Origin: DIGJ01 sp041739345
GTDB taxonomy: Bacteria; Bacillota; Clostridia; Lachnospirales; Lachnospiraceae
DNA: 64,000 nucleotides
Assembly: GCA_041739345.1 (NCBI GenBank)
Contig: JBGSNZ010000022.1
Location: 348,094 to 412,093, forward strand
Direction: 5' to 3'
The position numbers and the translations under genes were made by a program. The notes beneath the pieces are model-generated. The model was not told the DNA's origin. It was given only the letters and a program-made list of their open reading frames with translations, and searched no databases. Below, one piece after another: positions 47,150 to 55,417 of the stretch; position 1 is the first letter of the stretch; every line of letters starts with the position of its first letter.

Positions 47150-47595
47150 GAAGAAAATGGATAATGGTCATAGGACCTACAAATTGTGGAAAGACAACTT
47201 TGGTTCATGCGTTGAATGACTTCGTAGGACCAGCTAAAAAAACACAAGATATTATTTATGGAAAAAATACAATGGATGTTCCTGGCTCTTATGTTGAAAG
47301 CACATGGATGTACAAGCACTTAATAGCTGCCTCGCAGGATGCGTCCCATGTACTAATACTGATGGACCAGTCAAAATGTAGTAATGTTTATTCTCCTGGA
47401 TTTGCTAAAGTATTTAGGTGCCCGGTAATAGGAGTGATAAGTAAATCCGATTTGCTACCAAAGAATGAGGAGTTTTGCAGAAAGCAGCTTAAGCAGATTG
47501 GAGTTACAGAGCCTTATTACAAAATTAGTAGTTTGTATGGAACCGGTATATGTGATTTGAAAAAATATTTATTTGAGAACAAAGATGTCCCTTGA
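47146..47595 (+). CDS. eutP: EutP/PduV-like P-loop GTPase/acetate kinase-type protein
   Basis: 149 residues. Walker A is GPTNCGKTTL, the G3-like motif DVPGSYVE and the base-recognition motif SKSD. EutP was shown elsewhere to have acetate kinase activity, and PduV-type proteins associate with the shell. In this locus either role fits: acetyl phosphate from PduL could be turned into acetate and ATP. Translationally coupled to eutS. Confidence 0.92.
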   Translation: MRRKWIMVIGPTNCGKTTLVHALNDFVGPAKKTQDIIYGKNTMDVPGSYVESTWMYKHLIAASQDASHVLILMDQSKCSNVYSPGFAKVFRCPVIGVISKSDLLPKNEEFCRKQLKQIGVTEPYYKISSLYGTGICDLKKYLFENKDVP

Positions 47596-47616
47596 AGGAC
47601 TCGGATGGAGGTAAAA

Positions 47617-48285
47617 ATGAAATATATTACCGAAGAGGATTTACGGGATTTATTTAGAAAAGAACCTTTTACCGATTATGACCTGGAACCAGGAACAAGA
47701 CTTACACCCGGGGCACGTCAATTTCTTGTCGACAGGGGAATCAACATGATGGATATCGATTCCGTTAAGCTGGTAACACCACTAGAAGAGAAAAAAATAA
47801 CTTACAAAAGTAAAAATAAAAATAAAAAACTTTACAGCAGTATGCATTCCATAGAGGCTTTGTTTTTACTGACGGAGGAAGAACTGTTGAGCAAGGATGT
47901 TTGTCTGGCACAGAGTGTTATAAAACTAGGTAAACAGTTTACCTATATTGTAAATATGGTAAAGAATAAAGGCACGATTGAAAATCTTTGCTGCACGGAA
48001 TGTACAGGCATAAACAAGAATAATTTTTCAGAAGAATTGGATGATTGCTTTGAAATCTCAGAGTTTCATATTCAGCTGGAAAATGGTAGGGAAATCGTTA
48101 TTTTAAACAGGTTGCGTTGTGCACTGAATGAAATAATAACTGTAATGCAAGAAGATTTTGAGGACAGCGATGATGAGGCTGGGCTATGCGAAGATATTAT
48201 TGGCAAGGTGAATCAAATTATTAACAGTCTTTCTCAATTGATTTGCTCTGCTTTTGGAGGTAAAAAATGTCAGAGACAAAATTGA
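47617..48285 (+). CDS. EutT-related protein with altered metal motif
   Basis: 222 residues from the ATG at 47617, because GGAGG sits at the right distance; an ATG 12 bases earlier overlaps that site. The N-terminus (ITEEDLRDLFRKEP, GTRLTPGARQFLVDRGI) matches EutT/EutQ-type N-terminal segments. EutT, the corrinoid adenosyltransferase, has an H-x11-C-C-x2-C metal motif. Here CC and C are at 125, 126 and 129, but the position of the His is N113. CutC does not need B12, so the adenosyltransferase activity would be pointless here; a structural or redox role is more likely. Confidence 0.72.
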   Translation: MKYITEEDLRDLFRKEPFTDYDLEPGTRLTPGARQFLVDRGINMMDIDSVKLVTPLEEKKITYKSKNKNKKLYSSMHSIEALFLLTEEELLSKDVCLAQSVIKLGKQFTYIVNMVKNKGTIENLCCTECTGINKNNFSEELDDCFEISEFHIQLENGREIVILNRLRCALNEIITVMQEDFEDSDDEAGLCEDIIGKVNQIINSLSQLICSAFGGKKCQRQN

Positions 48286-49109
48286 CTTTTGAGTATTGCG
48301 ATCAACTTGTCAGTGATTTTGAAGAAGTAGTAAAACATCCTATAGTTGGTAATTCCTCTGTCTATTATACAGGAGTTGATCTAGGTACAGCATGTGTTGT
48401 ATTAGCCGTTTTGGATGAAAGGCTCAAACCAGTGGCAGGTGCCTACCGTTATGTAGATGTTGTTCGCGATGGTATGGTTATTGACTATATTGGTGCGATT
48501 CATATTGTAAAGGAAATGAAGCAAGAGCTTGAAGAAAAACTTAGTACGGAACTGATATATGCAGCAGCGGCGATACCTCCTGGAACAGACGCTTTGGATT
48601 CTGGAGCTGTTAAAAATGTCGTTTTGGCAGCAGGCTTTGAAATGACCAATTTACTTGACGAACCAACAGCTGCTAATGAAGTGCTGAAAATTATGAATGG
48701 TGCAATCGTAGATATCGGTGGAGGCACAACAGGAATTTCAATACTCAAAGATGGAAAAGTGATTTATATTGCAGATGAGCCGACAGGAGGTACACACTTT
48801 TCGTTGGTTGTATCAGGATCATACAAAAAATCTTTTGAAGAAGCAGAAATTTACAAGCGCGATGAAAGAAATCACAAGGAACTGTTGCCTGTATTAAAGC
48901 CCGTAGTTGAAAAAGTGGCTTCCATTATTACTCAGCATATCAAAGGTTATAATGTGAAGGAAATATACCTGGTGGGTGGAACTTCCTGTCTTACTGGAAT
49001 TGAAGAAATCATTGAAAACACAACAGGAATTTACACACACAAGCCGCTTAATCCTATGTTCGTAACCCCTTTGGGAATCGCCCTTTGTTGCAGGCAGGAA
49101 AGTATGTGA
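48267..49109 (+). CDS. eutJ: EutJ-like actin/Hsp70-fold protein
   Basis: 280 residues with the ATPase signatures of the Hsp70/actin fold: GVDLGTACVVLAVLDE (phosphate 1), DIGGGTTGISILKDG (phosphate 2) and LVGGTSCLTGIEE (adenosine). Found in many eut-like microcompartment operons as a presumed chaperone. It starts inside the upstream gene (19-base overlap, GGAGGT site). A structured intergenic region follows it. Confidence 0.94.
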   Translation: MSETKLTFEYCDQLVSDFEEVVKHPIVGNSSVYYTGVDLGTACVVLAVLDERLKPVAGAYRYVDVVRDGMVIDYIGAIHIVKEMKQELEEKLSTELIYAAAAIPPGTDALDSGAVKNVVLAAGFEMTNLLDEPTAANEVLKIMNGAIVDIGGGTTGISILKDGKVIYIADEPTGGTHFSLVVSGSYKKSFEEAEIYKRDERNHKELLPVLKPVVEKVASIITQHIKGYNVKEIYLVGGTSCLTGIEEIIENTTGIYTHKPLNPMFVTPLGIALCCRQESM

Positions 49110-49215
49110 TAGGAGACAAGAGCGAAAGATAAATATTTTCGCTCAGCAAGTTTGTGTTAGCGCTGCGCACACAAACTTGATATGCGCAAAGAGCAGCGCA
49201 GAAATGATGGAAAGA
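49110..49215 (+). ncRNA. Structured intercistronic element with two hairpins and possible pseudoknot
   Basis: Hairpin 1: GAGCGAAA (49120-49127) with TTTCGCTC (49137-49144). Hairpin 2: CAAGTTTGTGT (49147-49157) with ACACAAACTTG (49169-49179), 11 perfect pairs and an 11-base loop. Seven loop bases, GCGCTGC (49160-49166), are complementary to GCAGCGC (49193-49199), which would make an H-type pseudoknot with 2-, 2- and 13-base connectors. No T-run follows, so it is not a simple terminator. It ends 16 bases before the likely start of the next shell gene and could control its translation or mRNA processing. Confidence 0.55.
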
Positions 49216-49506
49216 ATGGAATTTAGAATTATAAAATCCCCATCTGTGGGTACTATGGAAATTCTTATGCGGCGTATTACGAATCATGGTAATGCAAAAT
49301 TTGATCATATAGATGCTGTTGGTTTAGTACAAGGTAAAATGATAGAGATGATCTACGCAGCAGATATTGCTGAAAAGGCAGTCGATGTAATGGTAGCGGA
49401 TGTAAAAGGTAACTGTTTTCAAAATATGATTATGCTTGCTATTTTTGGTGATACAGCAGCTGTAGATGCAGCTATACAGGAGATAAAGAGTAAGTTGGAG
49501 AAGTGA
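49216..49506 (+). CDS. Second EutS-like permuted BMC-domain protein
   Basis: About 96 residues from ATG 49216; ATGs at 49204 and 49207 and a TTG at 49177 are also in frame, but the TTG lies inside the hairpin. The order of elements (EFRIIKSPSVGTMEILMRRI, then DAVGLVQGKMIEMIYAADIAEKAVDVMVADVKG, then IFGDTAAVDAAIQEI) matches the permuted EutS/PduU plan. The N-terminal strand is strongly diverged from the first copy. Probably a minor shell protein. Confidence 0.75.
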   Translation: MEFRIIKSPSVGTMEILMRRITNHGNAKFDHIDAVGLVQGKMIEMIYAADIAEKAVDVMVADVKGNCFQNMIMLAIFGDTAAVDAAIQEIKSKLEK

Positions 49507-49522
49507 AAGGCACGGGTGGAAT

Positions 49523-49786
49523 ATGATAACAGCGAAACTGATTGATAATGTATGGGCTACAAGAAAGCCAGATTCACTCAATGGATATAAGTTCATGTTA
49601 GCGGAAGTAATTGGAGGCAACAGTGAGGGTGAACGCTTGGTTGTAGTAGATATAATTGGTGCTGGCATTGGAGACAGAGTTATAATATGCGCGGGTTCAT
49701 CAGCCCGCAGAATGATTGGTAATGATGATGTTCCTATTGATGCGGCTGTGGTCGGAATAATTGATGAGGATTGCAGTTTTGGATGA
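49523..49786 (+). CDS. eutN: BMC-P pentameric vertex protein (EutN/CcmL)
   Basis: 87 residues: AKLIDNVWATRKPDSLNGYKFMLAE, VVVDIIGAGIGDRVIICAGSSAR and PIDAAVVGIID are the canonical EutN/CcmL sequence. Pentamers close the twelve vertices of the shell. It is the only BMC-P gene in the locus. Confidence 0.96.
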   Translation: MITAKLIDNVWATRKPDSLNGYKFMLAEVIGGNSEGERLVVVDIIGAGIGDRVIICAGSSARRMIGNDDVPIDAAVVGIIDEDCSFG

Positions 49787-49819
49787 GTGTGCAAGTAATG
49801 CGCGCAGATGGGAGAAAAC

Positions 49820-51148
49820 ATGAGTCTTCTTGACATGATAAAAGAAGCTGGCATAGTAGGTGCAGGAGGCGCAGGGTTCCCAACGCATGCAAAACTTGCA
49901 TCGAAAGCAGAGTATATCCTACTCAATGGAGCAGAATGTGAACCTTTGCTAAGAGTGGATCAACAATTAATGCAGCTTTTTCCTGACGAAATCATAAAAG
50001 GCTTTGAAGCTGCAGCAAGGTTGGTCGATGCAAGTAAGGCAATTATAGGTATTAAAGGTAAGCATAAAGAAGTAGTTTCCATTCTAAGAGAGCGGATTGA
50101 TGCAATGCAGGTAAGCAGTTTCATTGAGGTAAAAGAGCTGCCGGATATTTACCCTGCAGGCGACGAACAGGTTTTGGTGTATGAACTGACAGGAAGGGTT
50201 GTTCCTGAGGCAGGACTTCCAATACATGTTGGATGTGTTGTAATAAATACGGAAACAGCTTTTAATATTTACAAAGCATCCCAAAATAAGCCGATTACTG
50301 AAAAATATATTACGATTGCCGGAGATATTCCAAAGCGCCTAACCGTAAAAGTTCCGGTAGGAACACCTATTATTGATGTATTGAAACTGAGTGAAATAGA
50401 AGATTTTAATGAGTATGCTGTTATAGATGGTGGACCTATGATGGGACCTGTTTTGAAAAATATAGACGGATATGTTTCAAAAAAAACCAAAGGTTTTGTA
50501 ATTTTAAAAAAGCAGCACAATCTGATTAAAAGGAAATCTATGAGTATTGAACAGACAAGAAGAATTAACAGGGCTTCTTGTGAGCAGTGCCGTATGTGCA
50601 CAGATATGTGTCCACGCTATCTGCTCGGACATGATTTACAGCCACACAAGATGATGAGGGTAATCAATTATTCTTTAGAGAATACGGAGGACCAAAATAA
50701 TGTATATCTTTGCTGTCAGTGTAACCTGTGTGAATTGTTTTCATGCCCCACCGGGATTTACCCAAGGGCAGCTAATCAATATATTAAACAAAAATTAGCC
50801 GAAAAGGATATACGATTCAAATCAACGAAGGAAGAATTCATAGTACGAGACAGCCGTGAAAATCGTCTGATTCCAAGCAAGCGTCTTATTGCTAGATTGG
50901 GTTTGTCTGAATTTGATAAATCAGCTCCAATGTCAGAAACTACAATACGTCCTGAGATTGTTATGATTGCAAAAAGCCAGCATGTTGGAGCACCTGCAAT
51001 TCCGGTTGTATCAGTTGGAGAACATGTGAATGTAGGACAGCTAATTGGAAAAATTCCAAAAGATAGTTTGGGCGCTGCGATACACGCAAGTATATCTGGA
51101 ACAGTTGAAGAAATCGAAAATGCTTTTATTGCAATAAGGAGGGACTGA
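49820..51148 (+). CDS. pduS: PduS-like flavin/iron-sulfur NADH-oxidising electron carrier
   Basis: 442 residues from the ATG following GGGAGAAAAC. The N-terminal RnfC/Nqo1-like domain has GIVGAGGAGFPTHAKL and NGAECEPLL; an SLBB-like segment lies in the middle. From residue 254 there are two 4Fe-4S motifs (CEQCRMCTDMCP and CCQCNLCELFSCP). PduS reduces cobalamin in the propanediol system. In a B12-independent choline locus it more likely moves electrons between NADH and an acceptor, possibly the shell protein encoded next or the activase CutD (inference). Confidence 0.9.
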   Translation: MSLLDMIKEAGIVGAGGAGFPTHAKLASKAEYILLNGAECEPLLRVDQQLMQLFPDEIIKGFEAAARLVDASKAIIGIKGKHKEVVSILRERIDAMQVSSFIEVKELPDIYPAGDEQVLVYELTGRVVPEAGLPIHVGCVVINTETAFNIYKASQNKPITEKYITIAGDIPKRLTVKVPVGTPIIDVLKLSEIEDFNEYAVIDGGPMMGPVLKNIDGYVSKKTKGFVILKKQHNLIKRKSMSIEQTRRINRASCEQCRMCTDMCPRYLLGHDLQPHKMMRVINYSLENTEDQNNVYLCCQCNLCELFSCPTGIYPRAANQYIKQKLAEKDIRFKSTKEEFIVRDSRENRLIPSKRLIARLGLSEFDKSAPMSETTIRPEIVMIAKSQHVGAPAIPVVSVGEHVNVGQLIGKIPKDSLGAAIHASISGTVEEIENAFIAIRRD

Positions 51149-51149
51149 T

Positions 51150-51698
51150 ATGGCAGAGGCTATTGGAATGGTTGAGTTTACAAGTATTGCTCGTGGAATT
51201 TATGCGGCTGATCAGATGGTTAAAGTTTCCGATGTGGAAATATCCACGACTGGTACGATTTGTCCGGGTAAGTATATTGCTATTGTACATGGTGACGTAG
51301 CAGCAGTTCAGGACTCGGTTAGTACTGGTGAAAGAATTGCAGGAGAATTTCTTGTTGATTCCATCACAATACCTAATGTTAGTTCTTCAATATTTCCAGC
51401 AATTACAGGTACAACGGTGCCTGATAAAATTCAGGCTCTTGGAATTATGGAATCCTTCTCCGTAGCAACTATGATTATTGCAGCGGATGCAATTCTAAAA
51501 GCTGCCGATTTACAAGCGATTGAGTTACGCTTAGGAAATGGGCTAGGTGGTAAGGCATATTTTACATTTACCGGGGATGTAGCTGCCGTTGAAACAGGAG
51601 TAGAAGAAGGAAAAGATATAGCTGAAAGAAAAGGTCTGTTGGTTAACGCAGAGGTCATTCCATCACCTTCCGACAGACTGATACCATCCTTATACTGA
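51150..51698 (+). CDS. pduT: PduT-like BMC-T shell protein with iron-sulfur pore Cys
   Basis: 182 residues made of two tandem BMC domains (AIGMVEFTSIARGIYAADQM and ALGIMESFSVATMIIAADAI), forming trimers. C38 in GTICPGK is at the same residue number as the cysteine that holds a 4Fe-4S cluster at the three-fold pore of PduT. Directly coupled to pduS, supporting a joint electron-transfer function through the shell. Confidence 0.93.
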   Translation: MAEAIGMVEFTSIARGIYAADQMVKVSDVEISTTGTICPGKYIAIVHGDVAAVQDSVSTGERIAGEFLVDSITIPNVSSSIFPAITGTTVPDKIQALGIMESFSVATMIIAADAILKAADLQAIELRLGNGLGGKAYFTFTGDVAAVETGVEEGKDIAERKGLLVNAEVIPSPSDRLIPSLY

Positions 51699-51731
51699 AT
51701 TTAAAACCAATCATTGAAAGGAGGTGAAGGC

Positions 51732-52394
51732 ATGAAGAAACTAATTAGTGTGAAAGATGTCGAGTCCCTGAACAAGCAAGGAAAAAAGGTATTCTATATT
51801 GACAGTGATACAATTATTACACCATCAGCGAAAGATACTGCAAAAGTTTTCGGAATAGAGTTTTCTTCTGAATCAAAAGGTTGTGAAGTACAAGTTTGTG
51901 AACCAGAAAAAACCAGTGGTGGAGAAATTGATAGCAACATGATTTATACAGTACTAAAGGGCATGCTGGAGAAAGGACTTTTAAATGGAGGAATATTTGA
52001 CAACACTCCAAATCAGCCATATATTTCTGAAAGAGATTGTGGCGGATTGAAGGTCGTTCGCGGAGGTTCTGTGAAGATGGATGTGTTTGATACTGGAAAT
52101 CCAGATAATAAAGTATTTTATCAGGAAGTAATCAGCAAAGATGATTCTAAAATGAGTGCAGGGTTTTTAAGTATTGAAAAATCCAGTTTTGAATGGGAAC
52201 TATGTTATGAGGAACTAGATTATGTAATAGAAGGAACCTTGACGGTTACCATTAACGGAAAAACATTTACGGCATATCCTGGGGACGTTCTTTTTGTACC
52301 GTCTGGCTCTAAGGTAGTCTGGGGTTCACCTGATAAGGCAAGAATATTCTATGCTACTTATCCGGCTAACTGGGCTGATCTTATGCCTCAATAA
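51732..52394 (+). CDS. eutQ: EutQ-like cupin protein (acetate kinase type)
   Basis: 220 residues from the ATG after AAAGGAGGTGAAGGC. The N-terminal part is a small helical region (VKDVESLNKQGKKVFYI), and the C-terminal half is a cupin (ELCYEELDYVIEGTLTVTI, YPGDVLFVPSGSKVVWG, TYPANW), as in EutQ. EutQ has reported acetate kinase activity, which would let the locus make ATP from the acetyl phosphate produced by PduL. Confidence 0.92.
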   Translation: MKKLISVKDVESLNKQGKKVFYIDSDTIITPSAKDTAKVFGIEFSSESKGCEVQVCEPEKTSGGEIDSNMIYTVLKGMLEKGLLNGGIFDNTPNQPYISERDCGGLKVVRGGSVKMDVFDTGNPDNKVFYQEVISKDDSKMSAGFLSIEKSSFEWELCYEELDYVIEGTLTVTINGKTFTAYPGDVLFVPSGSKVVWGSPDKARIFYATYPANWADLMPQ

Positions 52395-52420
52395 ATGCAA
52401 AGCGGCTGATTGGAGGGTTT

Positions 52421-53185
52421 ATGCAAGCACTTGGATTAATTGAAACAAGAGGGCTTCTTGTTGCTGTAGAAAGCGCGGATGCCATGCTTAAGGCGGCGGA
52501 TGTTACCCTTTTAGAAAAAACTTATGTTGGAGGCGGCCTTGTTTCGATTGCTGTGACTGGAGGAGTGGCTGCAGTAAAAGCTTCTGTAGAGGCTGGTGCT
52601 GCTGCGGTAAAAAAGATTAATGCAGGCTTATTGGTGTCTCAACATGTGATTCCCCGTCCTCATGAAGAAGTGAATGATTTGTTCGGTTCATTAAAACCGA
52701 TTAAGAAGGTGGAGATGAAAAATATCGAGTCAGTAAGGCCCGAATTCGAAAAGAAACCCGCAAAAAAAGATACATCTTCAGAGAAATTGATAGCAGAAGA
52801 GATTTTGTCAGAAAATGCGATTTCAGAGGATTCACCAATAGATTTTTTACCAGAGGAAACAATTTCTATAAATTTGATAGCAAGCGATTTGTTACCAAAT
52901 GATTCGATAACTGAGGATAATGTATTAGATAAAACGGAAATAAAAGAAACAATATCCCGCGACCTTGACTTAGATAAAATGAATAAAGACTACATTGATC
53001 ACTTAGTAATTGAAGATGGTTTGGACAAAGCGCTCAAGGTACTTTCTGGTATGAAGGTAACAAAACTTCGAAGTCTAGCACGGGAATATGTAATCTTACG
53101 AATCGCAGGAAGAGCTATATCAAAGGCAGATAAAAAAATGCTAATGAAAGAATTTGAACAATATTACAAAAAAAATAAGGTATAG
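52421..53185 (+). CDS. BMC-H shell protein with long acidic linker and C-terminal helical domain
   Basis: 254 residues. The first 90 are an ordinary BMC-H domain (ALGLIETRGLLVAVESADAM, VTGGVAAVKASVEAG, PRPHEEV). Then comes an acidic, low-complexity linker (about 110-180: EEILSENAISED, DFLPEETISIN). The last 70 residues form a compact helical region with VTKLRSLAREYVI, resembling the SAP/Rho-N type of small helical domain. It may tether cargo, nucleic acid or other shell layers. The gene is not a simple shell paralogue. Confidence 0.85.
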   Translation: MQALGLIETRGLLVAVESADAMLKAADVTLLEKTYVGGGLVSIAVTGGVAAVKASVEAGAAAVKKINAGLLVSQHVIPRPHEEVNDLFGSLKPIKKVEMKNIESVRPEFEKKPAKKDTSSEKLIAEEILSENAISEDSPIDFLPEETISINLIASDLLPNDSITEDNVLDKTEIKETISRDLDLDKMNKDYIDHLVIEDGLDKALKVLSGMKVTKLRSLAREYVILRIAGRAISKADKKMLMKEFEQYYKKNKV

Positions 53186-53203
53186 AAAGGAGGAATCATC
53201 TAT

Positions 53204-54748
53204 ATGGAGGAAATGGATTTAGATTTAAGGTCGATACAAGAAGTTAGAAATCTTGCTCGTTTGGGTAAAGAAGCGGCGAATCAGATTGCTGATTATACGG
53301 AAGAACAGATTGACAAGATCTTATGTAATATGGTAAAAGTAGCAGCAGAAAATGCTGTACTTTTAGCAAAGATGGCTGTGGAAGAAACAGGATTTGGTAA
53401 TGTCCCCGATAAGACTTATAAAAATCATTTGGCTTCAACTATTTTATATAATTCTATAAAAAATATGAAGACGATTGGAATGATTCGTGAAAATGCAGCA
53501 GAAAAAGTAATGGATTTTGCAGAGCCGGTTGGTTTGATTATGGGTATTATTCCATCAACAAATCCTACATCAACGGTTATTTTTAAATCCCTTATTTCAA
53601 TAAAATCACGTAATGCAATTGTATTTTCCCCGCATCCATCCGCAGCTAAATGTACGTTAAAGGCGGCCACTCTTATGAATGAGGCAGCTGTGGCGGCAGG
53701 AGCACCAGCCAATATTATAGGATGTATTTCAATGCCAACGATGGATGCAACTAGTGCATTGATGGATAGCAAAGAAGTTAACATGATTATTGCAACTGGA
53801 GGACCTGGAATGGTTAAAGCCTCCTACAGTGCAGGTAAGCCGGCATTAGGAGTTGGAGCCGGTAACTGTCCAGCATATATTGAGAAAACTGCCAATATAG
53901 CACAGGCTGTTGCCAATATTATATCGAGCAAGACGTTTGATTACGGTACAATTTGTGCATCTGAGCAGTCTGTTATTGTGGAAGAGTGCAACCGAGATCA
54001 GGTAGTGGCTGAATTCAAAAAAAATGGCGGATATTTCATGAGTACCGATGAGACTGAAAAAGTCTGTAAATTACTGTTTAAGAATGGACATGCGATGAAT
54101 GCCAAGTTTGTGGGAAGATCAGCTCAAGTTATTGCAGAAGCGGCAGGTTTTCAAGTTCCTGTTGGAACAAAGGTATTGCTAGGGGAGCAACAGGGTGTTG
54201 GAAATGATTATCCACTGTCTTATGAGAAACTAACATCTGTACTGGCTTTTTATACTGCAAAGGATTGGCAGGTCGCATGTGAGCTTTGCATCAAGCTGCT
54301 TCAAAATGGTATTGGACACAGCATGAGCATTCATACGGAAGATAAGGAAATGGTGCTAAAGTTTGCAAGAAAACCAGCTGCGCGTATTCTAGTTAATACC
54401 GGCAGCACGCAGGGAGCTACCGGAGCAAGTACAGGACTGTTACCTTCGTTTACTCTTGGTTGTGGAACCTGGGGAGGAAGCTCAGTTTCTGAAAATGTCA
54501 GTCCTATGCATTTGATCAATATCAAGCGAGTTGCTTATGGACTAAGAGATTGCGCGACATTAGCATCAGCGGATCCATCATTTAACTATCCAGAACTTAT
54601 CTGCAAAAGCTGTGAAGCTCACAATGGTGTAGCTTGCGGTTTTGAAAGTCCTGCTTCAAACGCAGTTAACATTAACTACTCAGACAATGAACAGTTGTCG
54701 AAGCTACTCTATGAGATGATAGATGCATTGAAGAGAGGTAGTCGTTAA
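53204..54748 (+). CDS. CoA-acylating acetaldehyde dehydrogenase
   Basis: 514 residues of the EutE/PduP family; converts acetaldehyde, CoA and NAD+ to acetyl-CoA. The nucleophile is C251 in FDYGTICASEQS, and NAD-binding and oxyanion residues lie in PSTNPTSTVIFKSLISIKSRNA. The C-terminus (SDNEQLSKLLYEMIDALKRGSR) is amphipathic and suits an encapsulation peptide; CESHNG-like KSCEAHNGVACGFES precedes it. This is the presumed active partner of the Ser251 paralogue earlier in the operon. Confidence 0.94.
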   Translation: MEEMDLDLRSIQEVRNLARLGKEAANQIADYTEEQIDKILCNMVKVAAENAVLLAKMAVEETGFGNVPDKTYKNHLASTILYNSIKNMKTIGMIRENAAEKVMDFAEPVGLIMGIIPSTNPTSTVIFKSLISIKSRNAIVFSPHPSAAKCTLKAATLMNEAAVAAGAPANIIGCISMPTMDATSALMDSKEVNMIIATGGPGMVKASYSAGKPALGVGAGNCPAYIEKTANIAQAVANIISSKTFDYGTICASEQSVIVEECNRDQVVAEFKKNGGYFMSTDETEKVCKLLFKNGHAMNAKFVGRSAQVIAEAAGFQVPVGTKVLLGEQQGVGNDYPLSYEKLTSVLAFYTAKDWQVACELCIKLLQNGIGHSMSIHTEDKEMVLKFARKPAARILVNTGSTQGATGASTGLLPSFTLGCGTWGGSSVSENVSPMHLINIKRVAYGLRDCATLASADPSFNYPELICKSCEAHNGVACGFESPASNAVNINYSDNEQLSKLLYEMIDALKRGSR

Positions 54749-55398
54749 TGGAAAATTATGAAGTCGTATTAAAGCTGTTGCTAGAGGCTTTGCAATCTAA
54801 TCTTACTACAACGCAAAAGAAAGAAGATACAAATGAAATACCAGTAGGAATATCCAACCGGCATATTCATCTTTCACAAGCAGATTTGAATAGTCTATTT
54901 GGTGAAAATTATCAGTTTACGAAGATAAAAGACCTGTCACAGCCTGGACAGTATGCTTGCAAAGAAGTGGTGACAATCTGTGGACCTAACGGAGCAATTG
55001 AAAAAGTTAGAATTTTGGGTCCGGTACGCTCAAAAACACAAGTGGAAATTTTGGAAGGCGATTGCTATAAGCTTGGTGTAACAACACAACCAAGGCTTTC
55101 GGGAGTTTTGCAGGGAACACGCGGAATCACAATAATTGGACCAAAAGGGTCGATTCAGACAACAGAGGGTCTGATTGTAGCGCAAAGGCATATACACATG
55201 ACGATAGAAGATGCGGAGCACTTCGGTGTAAGTGACGGACAGGTTGTATCTATTCAGATTAGTGGTCTTCGTGGAGGAATTTATAATAATGTTGCCGTAA
55301 GAGCCAATGAGGAATCTGCACTTGAATGTCATTTAGATACGGAAGAAGCAAATGCTATGAAAATTGATTCATTATCAAAAATCAAACTAATAAAATAA
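54748..55398 (+). CDS. pduL: Phosphotransacylase PduL
   Basis: 216 residues. The two His motifs ISNRHIHLSQAD and VAQRHIHMTIEDAE, plus the conserved SQPGQYACKE and PRLSG, identify the zinc-dependent PduL family. It exchanges CoA for phosphate on acetyl-CoA and so recycles CoA inside the shell. The N-terminal helix EVVLKLLLEALQSNL is a typical encapsulation peptide. Start overlaps the preceding stop by one base. Confidence 0.96.
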   Translation: MENYEVVLKLLLEALQSNLTTTQKKEDTNEIPVGISNRHIHLSQADLNSLFGENYQFTKIKDLSQPGQYACKEVVTICGPNGAIEKVRILGPVRSKTQVEILEGDCYKLGVTTQPRLSGVLQGTRGITIIGPKGSIQTTEGLIVAQRHIHMTIEDAEHFGVSDGQVVSIQISGLRGGIYNNVAVRANEESALECHLDTEEANAMKIDSLSKIKLIK

Positions 55399-55417
55399 AA
55401 TTTTGGAGGTATGTATA

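Noticed and set aside
49324..49926. 200-codon minus-strand frame opposite shell and pduS genes
   Set aside because: Overlaps three well-supported plus-strand genes and has no recognisable motif.
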